Source: Brachionus rotundiformis (lineage: Eukaryota; Rotifera; Eurotatoria; Ploima; Brachionidae). Taken from it: a stretch of 62,545 bases of DNA. The number at the start of each line of letters is the position of its first letter. Position 1 is the first letter of the stretch. Made by a program: the position numbers and the translations under genes. This document shows positions 48,703 to 57,675 of this stretch, piece by piece. Location of the stretch: contig JAESIW010000203.1 in assembly GCA_016802295.1 (NCBI GenBank), forward strand, positions 654,241 through 716,785, in the 5' to 3' direction. The notes under the pieces were generated by a model. The model was not told the origin of the DNA. It made no database searches and saw only the letters and a list, made by a program, of their open reading frames with translations.

Positions 48703-50409
48703 CAGTATTGCACAAAAGTTTAGACGCATGCGCATTTTTTTTAAACAAATAAATTATCAATCAATTATTTACAGAAGAGAAGGCTAGTAAGGATATTTCT
48801 GTATTCTAATTTATTAATTAACATAATTAATTAAATAAAAATGCAAAAAAAACTAGACAGAAAAAAAAATAGCTTAATATATTAGTTAAGAAAAAATAGT
48901 GATAAAATTTTGGAAAAAAAAAATTGCACAAAAGTTTAGACGCATACGCATTTTTAGTATTTAAAATGACCACCTTTTGCATCATAACAAGCACGAATCC
49001 GTTTTGGCATTGATTCAACTAATTTTTTCACATATTCATCAGGTACATTTAGCCATTCCTTCAGAAGTGTCGATTTTAAGTGTTCGATTGAGGTTAACTT
49101 TGTTTCTACCAATTTTGCATCAATATATGACCATAGGTTCTCGATAGGATTAAGATCAGGTGATCTGGCACACCATGGTAAAAGGGCAATATTATTCTCA
49201 TCAAACCACTCTTTAATTAGCTTTGCTCTATGTGCTGGAGCCCCATCCTGTTGAAAAAACCAAGGATCATCTCTTTGGTAAAAAATATCAACAGATGCCA
49301 TAAGTTCATTTTCTAACGTTTCCTTATAGTTATATTGATTAATTCGCCCCTCATATATACGACAGCATCCTGTACCTTTAGCGCTGATGCACCCCCATAT
49401 TCCTGCGGATCCACCACCACCTTGTAGAGTTGGTACAACAAATCTTGTGTCGTATTTTTCTTTTCTTAACCTTTTTACTAAAACCCTTGTTTTCCTATTA
49501 AACACCTCAAAATTTGATTCATCACTAAAAATTACCATTCCCCAACGTTCAAGTGTCCAATTCAGTCTTTCTTTACACCATTTTAATCTTTTGATTCTAT
49601 CCGATGCCGTCAGCAATGGCTTTTTAAGAGCTGTAAAAGTTCCTATTCCTTTACTAGTTAGAAATCTCCTTACTGTTTCTCTACTTACCTTAACATTTTT
49701 AAACTTAGAATTAAACTCAGAGGCCAACTTTTTATTACTTATCGTAGGATTTTTTCTTACCTGTATAAATAAACTATTTTGGTCCCTATAAGTAAGCTTT
49801 CTTGGTCTCCCAGGCCTTGTTGATTCCTTTGGGGTGCCATAGATATCATTATTTTTTCTTGTCGTTCTCACACATTTTTCTGATACTCCTACCAATTTTG
49901 CTATTTCCCTATTACTTTTGGTCTTATCTTTTAGTAGACCAATTATCTGACATCTAACTTCATTGGTAACGCTTTTTTTACCCATTTTTTTTACCAAGAT
50001 TGCTAAAATTTCCGGGTGTAATTTATAATGTCACAGACACTAAGCATTAAGTTTAATAGCAATGTTTCATATATGAATCTAACACTTACTGCATAATCTT
50101 TAAATTAAGATATTTAACAATTCATTTAAGCTAATTAATCGATTTCTAATTAGAGATTAATGATGTGCGTCTAAACTTTTGTGCAAAAATTTTTGACTCA
50201 CATTTTTATGGCTTTCATTTAATTTCAATTTTTCAGATAAGTTTAAAATCGAATTATCATATATTTTATATCAATTTGTAGAGCAGAGTTAGTTTAATTA
50301 AAAACTGATATTTATTTTGTTTATTTCTAAAACAAAACTTAATATTTTTATGTCTTACGAATTATACTTATTAAAAAAGCCTGTGCGTCTAAACTTTTGT
50401 GCAGTACTG
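48703..50409 (-). mobile_element. Younger Tc1 element with IR/DR ends, apparently complete
   Basis: 1707 bases between TA (48701-48702) and TA (50410-50411). The outer ends are CAGTATTGCACAAAAG and CTTTTGTGCAGTACTG. A second copy of the end motif (GCACAAAAGTTTAGACGCAT) lies inside at about 48925 on the left, and its inverse at 50165-50185 on the right. Each terminal inverted repeat is therefore about 250 bases with a direct repeat at each limit, the IR/DR arrangement known from Sleeping Beauty-type elements. It encodes one intact transposase on the minus strand. Confidence 0.93.
48954..49997 (-). CDS. Tc1 transposase, DD34E, intact
   Basis: 347 residues without interruption, the usual length for Tc1 transposases. 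The N-terminal part (about 8-115) has two helix-turn-helix segments that bind the terminal repeats, joined by the GRPR motif at 63-66 (STRPGRPRKLTY), which also resembles a nuclear signal. The catalytic DDE core has Asp159 (IFSDESNFEV), Asp251 (FFQQDGAPAH) and Glu286 (LNPIENLW); the last two are 34 residues apart, which marks the Tc1 branch. The Gly-rich box (GGGGSAGIWGCIS) is present. The start chosen is the first ATG of the frame; a second Met at residue 5 is possible. Nothing in the sequence forbids activity. Confidence 0.95.
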   Translation of the reverse strand: MVKKMGKKSVTNEVRCQIIGLLKDKTKSNREIAKLVGVSEKCVRTTRKNNDIYGTPKESTRPGRPRKLTYRDQNSLFIQVRKNPTISNKKLASEFNSKFKNVKVSRETVRRFLTSKGIGTFTALKKPLLTASDRIKRLKWCKERLNWTLERWGMVIFSDESNFEVFNRKTRVLVKRLRKEKYDTRFVVPTLQGGGGSAGIWGCISAKGTGCCRIYEGRINQYNYKETLENELMASVDIFYQRDDPWFFQQDGAPAHRAKLIKEWFDENNIALLPWCARSPDLNPIENLWSYIDAKLVETKLTSIEHLKSTLLKEWLNVPDEYVKKLVESMPKRIRACYDAKGGHFKY

Positions 50410-50682
50410 TAAATGCAAAAACAATTCTTTTGTTAACAAAAAAAAAATTATAAGCTTTTGCAACATACTGTATACTGCCAGTACTACTTGCTTAATGTAG
50501 GCTATTATTTTTACATTTCGATCACAGATTGGCAACGGAATTCAATTTATTGTGAAGTTCTTCATGCTTAAATAAAATTGAAATTAATTAAAATAATACC
50601 ATCCTCCATAAAGACGAGTAACTAATCGAATCATTTGAAACCACAATATTCAAAACAATTATATTGCTGCAATTGCTAAATG

Positions 50683-51490
50683 TCAAGTTAGAATCACGTA
50701 AAAAATAATCTCAAAATGAATTAACTCAATCAGCATTGATGAGAAAGCATTATCACTTACATTCCAAAAATCAATACAAAATAGTGTCTTCTTTCTAATC
50801 ACTTTAGCAAATCGACCTCGAGTCTTTGTCAGCTCACCAATGTAGGTACATTCAAAATATTCATAAAAAAGTTGTAGTTTTGGGTCATTAATTTTTTTTA
50901 TTCTTTTTTTCAATATATCAAACACTGGGATAACATCTTTCTTGGTCAAATAATCTCATCCTTGTTGAATTTTTAGTTCTTGGCGAATAATTTAATCGTC
51001 TTTTTATTTTTCAACACGACCTAAATTTTGAATTATTCTGAATAAATTTTACTTAAAATGAAAATAGCATCCTTAAAATGGAACACTCTCAAAAACATTT
51101 TTTGCAGCATTAAAAAATGCAATTTCGAAGTCAGAGCTAACACTCAGAATTGGACCTCTCAAAAATTCATTAATTTTTGAAAACTTTTTCATAGATTGTT
51201 TGATGTTTATTAGGTAGAAGACAATTTACCATTGGAAAACATTGTCCATCAATTAGACAATGAATTAAATAAACTTGAAAGAATGGCTTTGGGGCAATGT
51301 CAAAAGTCCCATCACAAAAAATATGATTATTTTCTAATGTTTTAAAATTTTCAGTTGTGGAAAATATAAAATATCTAGATAAATCTTCAGGTTCTGAATC
51401 ATACAATAGAATTTTTTTTTCCTTGATTTTTGTCAAAAATTCAGGAAATATTACTGATTCTAAATCAATTGGTTCTTTTGGATAATATAT
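50683..51490 (-). pseudogene. Mutator-like (MULE) transposase remnant
   Basis: Minus-strand frames read in order: SRYFIFSTTENFKTLE, IFCDGTFDIAPKPFFQVYLI (first catalytic Asp), FPMVNCLLPNKHQTIYEKVF, VSSDFEIAFFNAAKNVFE (second Asp), GCYFHFK, DVIPVFDILKK, YFECTYIGE and FCIDFWNVSDN. Several stops and a frameshift between 50950 and 51170 break it. These blocks are typical of animal MULE proteins with a DDE core. No terminal repeats were found. A MITE with a MULE-type duplication is at 14537-14900. Confidence 0.8.
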
Positions 51491-51769
51491 TGTAATTTTA
51501 AATTATGCTAGTTTAAACGAGCAATAATGATTTTGCCTGGTTAATCTTAGCTATTTTGATACAGAGCCCGTATGCCACCTATAACAGTATAGTGTGGGAA
51601 TAATTTTAAACATCACATAATAAAGTTTTCAAAAATGTTTTGGTAAACAATCGATTTTTTACCAGATCAGATTTCAACAATTGAACCAATTTTTGATGCG
51701 AATAATCGTGAAATTTATTGCTCTTTACTCAGGTTAAATCGGGTGCGAATTTCCTTATGGTCGTTACAT

Positions 51770-51960
51770 GAAAAAAAAATCTTTAATTTATCGTGATAGA
51801 TTTTCGATATGTGTATTTGGGAGAATACAATTTCGCCTTAAACTTGCTTTCGCCAAGACGATAAACAAATCACAAGGAAAACCTTTCAAAAAATTATATT
51901 TGTGGTCGATAAATTTTTTACAAAAAATAAAGTTTGTAAAAAGTTTTATCAAATAAGTTT
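51770..51960 (+). pseudogene. Helitron PIF1-like helicase C-terminal remnant
   Basis: A 62-codon frame with FGRIQFRLKLAFAKTINKSQ. This corresponds to the QFP.LAFA.TINKSQGQT region near the C-terminus of Helitron and PIF1 helicases. The upstream helicase motifs and the Rep domain are missing. Helitrons move by rolling-circle replication and have no TIRs or target duplications, so the limits cannot be set. Confidence 0.65.
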
Positions 51961-52199
51961 GAGTTCTTCACCAATTTTCTTTTTTAAAGCTTATATTTTA
52001 TGAGTCAAGTGAAAGATCATGACTTCATAAGCTACATTAGAGGAATAAATGGCTTACCATCTTTGAACTCGAAATTAGTAATCTCATTCAAAGAACCTTG
52101 AAACTCACAAGCAATGGATGAATTTACTAAAGAAGCTAAAAATTTGGTATTTTTGTTGGTCTTCTTTTATTAAAAATAATAATAAAAATAAAAAGATAA

Positions 52200-53230
52200 T
52201 TTGCTAATTTATTATATTCCATCACGTTCATCTACAAAACAGCAACTTGACATGGATGATATAAAGAATTTTAGGAAACTTTTCAATTCAACTGCAGTAA
52301 CTAATTATGACAAGTGGGTCAGATCTGTTACACAAACAAGGACAATATTTATGGATCATAGAGATTGGAAAATGTGTTCTTGACCTTGTCCACACTGGAA
52401 TTAAAATTATATCTATATCATTCTTAATAAAAGAGTGCTTAATTTAATGGCAAGCTGACGTTCGTTCACATGATGTAAATGTCAACGATGATTTGTTTAA
52501 AGAACAAAAAACTAACTGGGATTTTTGCTAAATATTCCTCTCAGACGTTTATAATTTTGACGAGACAGCACTCTTATACCGTCTGCAACCCAACAGAACA
52601 TTATCTTTTCAAGCAGTAAATGGGATAAAATCTAGAAAGGAAAGATTTTCAATAGGTGTATGCTCGAATGCTGATAGTTCTGAAAAGTGTCGTCTAGTTG
52701 TAATTGGAAAATTCGCTAAGCCTAGATGCTTCGGGAACTTCGACCCTAATAATCATGTGAATTATTTTTCCAATCAAAAAGCTTGGATGACGTCGGGAAT
52801 GGTTAGAGAAATTTAATAATAAAATGAAAATCTCAAAAATACAAGTTAATTTGTTAATTGATAACGCAGCTAGTCATAAGATACTTCACAAATTTTCAAA
52901 TGTGACTTTACATTTTTTACCTTCAAACACTTCTTCGGTACTCCAACCTATGGATGCTGGGATAATTAGATATTTTAAAATTAATTAAAAAAATCTTTTA
53001 GTCAAATGATTTATAAAAACAATCGAGCTAGAAAAAAAGGTTTTTTTGCCTAATGTGAAAGATGCGATTATTATGATCAAATTGGCATGGTACATGTCAG
53101 TAATCAGACGATTTCAAATTGTTTTTCTCATTATAATTTTATGCGCCAAAAAAGGCAAAAAAAAAATATTACTGAGATTTATTACTCATTTTTTTCCTAG
53201 GAATTTGGGTTATATTATATATTATTAATT
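52200..53230 (+). pseudogene. Tigger/pogo-type transposase remnant
   Basis: Plus-strand frames give DVYNFDETALLYRLQPNRTL (first catalytic Asp) from about 52546, then IKSRKERFSIGVCSNADSS, LVVIGKFAKPRCFGNF, NYFSNQKAWMTSGM, VNLLIDNAASHK (second Asp), SNVTLHFLPSNTSSVLQPMD (third Asp), and LPNVKDAIIMIKLAWYMS further on. Stops and frameshifts occur between blocks (for example near 52810 and 52985). The block order is that of the DDE superfamily 1 shared by Tigger, Jerky and CENP-B proteins. It is a dead copy. Confidence 0.85.
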
Positions 53231-53389
53231 GACTATTTAAAAAATATAATAATTTCTTAAATACATTTCATCAACATATTAACTAAAAAAAGAAAATATG
53301 TAAAAGTAAATTTTTTAATCAGTTACCTCAAACCAAGAGAAATTTAACAAAATGATAAATAACAAAAAAATTATACTTGGTTCGTCCAT

Positions 53390-53680
53390 CGTGAGAGTAT
53401 CTCCATGGAGATTCGGAGAAACACCAGACCAGTGTTACAAGTGCTTAGAATTTTGACACGAAAGCAAAAATTGCCAAGCACAAGAAAAATGTCTAAGATG
53501 TTCCAAAACTGGTTACAACCACAAAAAATGCAAGGTAAGTGATCCAAAGAACTTTAAATGTGCCAATTGTGGGGGAAATCTCTCAGCTTGTGCAAAAAAA
53601 TGCCCAAAATTAATAGAAGCAGTCGAAGCAATAGAAAAGAAACTAGAAAAAAACATGAGTAATAACACAAACTAATTCAA
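53390..53680 (+). pseudogene. LINE ORF1 zinc-knuckle remnant
   Basis: Plus-strand translation shows three CCHC-like knuckles in a row: CYKC...H...C with a stop inside, CLRCSKTGYNHKKC, and CANCGGNLSACAKKC, followed by a helical EAVEAIEKKLEKN tail. This is the pattern of the nucleic-acid-binding end of ORF1 or Gag-like proteins of jockey-type LINEs. No polymerase follows directly. Confidence 0.65.
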
Positions 53681-53689
53681 AAGGGTACA

Positions 53690-54425
53690 TTCTGAATATA
53701 ACAAACAAAAAGCCCATAACAATACTCTCACTCAAACAAATCTGATTAACCTAGTTAGACTAATGATAGATCTTTTTAGGAATCTAAGTAAAGTATCGGT
53801 GGCAGTAAATGAGGATCCGACACCAATACTAGAAATAATAGGACAAAACTGACCAAAACTTTTTTTTCTGAAGGACCAGAATTTACTTAATAAATAAATA
53901 AATTTTGCTAATCTAGAGGAGATTTAATTTTAGATTTATCTAAATTAATATAAAATGAGCTTTTCAAAATCTGTTTTCCTGTATTGTGATATAATTGCGA
54001 GGAACGAAGTGACGTAGTTAATAACCAGATGTGAAATAACAATGCTAAAATTAAAACAATCGCTCAATATTACTATAGGATTATAAAGTGTAGAAATCTA
54101 TTGGCTGAGAATTTACAAAAGATAATAAAAAATTATCTTTACTCAATTGATTTTACGTTATTTAAATTTATGGCAAAGGGTTCGTTGCTCGCAATATCAA
54201 AAGATCTTATCATAATATCATTTGATCTTCACAATCCCAATCATTACTGGTTATTATTAGCTGTATCAACATTAAATTAACTACGTAGTAAATTAAAATT
54301 TGATGTTGCATCAACGAAAAAACTAAAATTTCATTATTTGATTCTTAAGAATCAGATCAGGACGAATTTAATACGTCACAGTCTGAATAATGACTAGTAA
54401 AAAATTTATATTTCTTTAGTTACTA
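53690..54425. other. AT-rich spacer
   Basis: I see no gene. The start may still belong to the LINE ORF1 remnant, judging by a short Asn/Thr-rich open stretch to about 53850. Confidence 0.35.
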
Positions 54426-54805
54426 CCGTAATGCCTTGCCCCCTAATGCATTGCACTTTAAACCAGAATTCTGGATTTTAATGCTGCGTTTAACCCACTT
54501 TTTTTTCCAGATACGCTGCGACTGAAAATGCTGCAGTTAATGTCAAAATTTTGGTAAAAATGCCGCATTAAATATGTAAAAAATATGTAAAAATAATCAA
54601 AACTAAAAAATAAAAAAAATTTAAATTAATAATAAAAAATTTTTATTATTTTTTACATATTTAATGCGGCATTTTTACCAAAATTTTGACATTAACTGCA
54701 GCATTTTTAGTCGCAGCGTATCTGGAAAAAAAAGTTGGTTAAATGCATGCATTAAAATCCAGAATTCTGAAAATAAGTGCCGCGTTAGGGGGCAAGGCAT
54801 TACGG
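54426..54805. mobile_element. Long-hairpin MITE with TA target duplication
   Basis: 380 bases, beginning CCGTAATGCCTTGCCCCCTA and ending TAGGGGGCAAGGCATTACGG, flanked by TA on both sides (54424-54425 and 54806-54807). The arms are about 165 bases and roughly 90% identical (shared blocks CCAGAATTCTGGATTTTAAT and ATGCCGCATTAAATATG), with an A/T-rich loop. A TA duplication points to the Tc1/mariner superfamily, but the ends do not match either Tc1 element in this window. Confidence 0.85.
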
Positions 54806-55059
54806 TAATAATTGTTTTTAATTTTTATTTGCATAACATTTGAATATTTTCGTTAAAATTGTATTTTTGTTATTATTTAATTGAATAAATATTTGTTTAA
54901 ATTAAATTTTTTTATTAAATAAAAATATGCAAAAATTAAAATTTCATCAGTTATCCATCGATGACACATGATGAAATGTATCACTCCTCATTGATTATGC
55001 GTCAAGTTAATTTTACGTGTTTGCATTGATGTCTCATTTTAAAATTTTTAACTGGGTAT

Positions 55060-55270
55060 ATTAAGTGCCTAATCTGAGGTACCAATTTAGTTGCACTTCT
55101 TTGTATTTTTTCAAATATTTCTTTTTTTTTAATAACAGATTCCAAGCTGCAGCAGCTTAATCTAGGTGAGGCCTTACAAAAGGAACATACAGCTGTCTAA
55201 AATTGTTAATTGATCAGCACTTGAAAACTTGTTTGAAATTATTTGCCATATGAGGATAGTCTGTTAATGT
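55060..55270 (-). pseudogene. LINE reverse-transcriptase C-terminal remnant
   Basis: Minus-strand frames give FRQLYVPFVRPHLD, a stop, AAAAWNLLLKKKEIFEKIQR and SATKLVPQIRHLI, the usual tail of CR1/jockey-like RT. Together with the endonuclease piece at 55380-55790 on the same strand it looks like one LINE whose RT core has been deleted. Confidence 0.7.
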
Positions 55271-55379
55271 CAATTTGTAGGTTTTGTACATTAGTATTAT
55301 TCCTTACAGTGGCTATCTATCTAGCTATTTATCGAATGTTGCGTCAAGCACATTATGGGTTTAAAAGTTTCACTGCAGA

Positions 55380-55790
55380 CAATCAGCGATTAGAAGACTT
55401 GTAAATTTTCTTGCCACAGTTGATTTGGCCTTTTTAATAGCCTTGTTCACTGCAATATCTATTTCTTGACTTGCATATGGTGGCCTATAGAAACCAATTA
55501 AGAAAGTCTCTTTTCCAAGGCATGCACCGCACCAGATTTGCTCGATACCACTGCCTAGAAGTCCAAACTATTTAATTTCAATGGCATCAATATCATTTCG
55601 TTCATTAATAGCAACGCCCCCACCAATAACTTGCTCTCGATCCTTATTGAAAAGCGAGTAATTGTTCATAAGTTTGACTGATTTGAACTTAACCATGTTT
55701 CGGTTACCATAACAATGTGTGGAAAATTATGGACTTGGATATGCGAGTTGAATGTTGTATCATTTATAGGGGATTTGTAGTCAAATGAAT
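55380..55790 (-). pseudogene. LINE AP-endonuclease remnant
   Basis: Minus-strand frames give YSLFNKDREQVIGGGVAINE, then IEQIWCGACLGKETFLIGFY, RPPYASQEIDIAVNKAIKKA. These are the GGGVAI and IGFYRPP blocks of LINE endonucleases. At least one stop breaks the frame. It lies 5' (on its strand) of the RT tail at 55060-55270. Confidence 0.7.
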
Positions 55791-56089
55791 ATTAAAGATA
55801 AGTTAAATATAGTTTATTTCTAAAAATATACAAAAAGAAGTGGCGCTACGTTCCTTTGAGCCACTCAATTAGAAGATTATCCTTTGTATCTTTCAATGCT
55901 TTTACCATTACTTCATTCAAAATAAAAGGAATGAGAAATTTTGTAATTTCTTTTAAAATATAATCGATACTTAAATATTTGTTAGTTCAAGATGTGTTTG
56001 ACATCAACTCCTCTCTTAATGAAATAAAATTTAATTTTAAATCTAAAATTATATTTATTATTAGAGAATAATAAGAGAATGTATTAGAC

Positions 56090-56650
56090 AAATATTTGCA
56101 ATGTAATTCTAGAAAATCTGAAAGCTTCAAAGTGTGTAAAAAAGTTAGAAAAGGATGTGTTCTATCTCTAACACTGTTCTTTATTTTGATTGATTATGTG
56201 ATGAGGAAAACTGCCTTAATCCCGTGGGGCATACATTGAGAGTTAACAACAAAGCTTCAAGATTTAGACTTTTCAGATGATTTGGTGCTATTAACAATTA
56301 GAGAAATGGGCAAGTTTAAGAAAACGCAGGATTTGATGGACAACAAAAAGAATGGGACAAAAACGCTATTCATGTGCATAAACACCAAATTGAATACGTC
56401 AATAACCATAGATTGTACAAACATTAAGTGTGATTGAATTCAAATCCTCGGGAAGCATCATAAGTGAATCAATAGGAACACATAAACACATTAAGAAAAG
56501 AAAAAGAGGTATTTGCCAGACTCAAACTAGTTTGGAAATCAAGTAAAAAGACTACAGAAAGGAAAAAAATTGAGATATACAACCCAGTGGTTAGAGCTAC
56601 ACTGATTTGGCAATTCGATTGTGCCTTTGCCAAAATACCAAATTAGCTTT
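56090..56650 (+). pseudogene. RTE-like reverse-transcriptase remnant
   Basis: Plus-strand frames give RKGCVLSLTLFFILIDYVMR (motif B region), LQDLDFSDDLVLL (motif C, with Ser for Ala), then KTLFMCINTKLNTSITI, and finally EVFARLKLVWKSSKKTTERK with KIEIYNPVVRATLIWQFDC. The order matches the C-terminal half of RTE-type polymerases. Stops and frame changes show that it is dead. It is a third LINE type in the window. Confidence 0.7.
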
Positions 56651-57675
56651 ATTAAAAGTTTAGGCTACAAAATTAAATATTGTTCCTATTAGACCAAAAA
56701 TTAGAGCCTTTATGAACTAAAATATTTTTAAAATAAAAAAATTTAATCTAAACTGGACTTTATTTCTCATTATTTTTTGCTTTTTTATTTTTATTTTTGT
56801 AAATAGGTTGCTCGGACAGATAACGTGATATAACTGGATCACGATTCTATTATATTTTTATGCCTATTTATCACAGATAGTTTTCCAATTAAGAGATAAT
56901 TTTAATCGAAATTTAAAAAAAAAAATTTATCGATTTTTTAGTCTAAGTTAAATATCAAAAAGCAAATTGGACAAAAAAATATTCTGTTTGTAATGATTTA
57001 TAATAAAATATTCTTTATTACTAGGAAAATTGTTTTTTTATTATTTGTACAAATTTTTAAAAAATATTTTTAATTTAAAATTCAAGCTTTTCAAGAGGCT
57101 CACATAACAATTACAAAATTTTTGATTAATATTTTAAATTAAATATGCGCAATTAAACTAATAAAATAATCCTTATCTAATGAAATTGCGAACAAATCAA
57201 TACAATTGATAAGTTCAGACAAACGTCATTTATTTTTGTTATAATTATGCAACACAAAATTTTATACTCACTTAAATGGGAAAGCTAAGCTTTCCCAGTT
57301 TTAGATAAAAGCATTTTTGTAGATAATGTTATATCAGGGCAAAATGGGTTACAGACAATCATCTCTGCAACAAATGGCATGCCAAATATGGGTATCATGT
57401 TTCCGATTGCTGCCCTAGTTATACTAGGCCCTATATGCTGTGTTAAAATATCTTTCACATAATTTTTTACTTATAAACTTAATTATACTACGAAATAAAA
57501 AATAAATATATAGCATTCAAAAATAACTTTAAAAAAATCATAGTTATTTTCTAATTTATTTTAGAACAGAAATATTTCTATATGATGAATGAAAATTTGA
57601 AAAAAATTACAAAAAAATATTCTTAAAAATTCACAAAAACATAAAATTAATTATTTGAGCAAGATAAAATTTAAC
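56651..57675. other. Non-coding region upstream of PSME4
   Basis: AT-rich DNA with no gene that I can support. A GC-richer patch at 57330-57440 has a short open reading that shows no recognisable motif. The promoter of PSME4 should lie here. Confidence 0.4.

Larger units (their letters stand above)
47193..50470 (+). mobile_element. Older Tc1 element, interrupted by a younger one
   Basis: Its ends read CAGTTTGTTGCAAAAG at 47193 and CTTTTGCAACATACTG ending at 50470, flanked by TA at 47191-47192 and 50471-50472. An inner copy of the end motif (GTGCAAAAGTTTAGAAATTC) lies near 47414, and its inverse (ATTTCTAAACTTTTG) near 48541, so each terminal repeat holds two direct repeats. Without the inner element it would be about 1.57 kb. 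The younger Tc1 element sits in its right terminal repeat at a TA site. Confidence 0.9.

Noticed and set aside
49387..49791. 134-codon plus-strand frame
   Set aside because: It is the antisense shadow of the intact Tc1 transposase.
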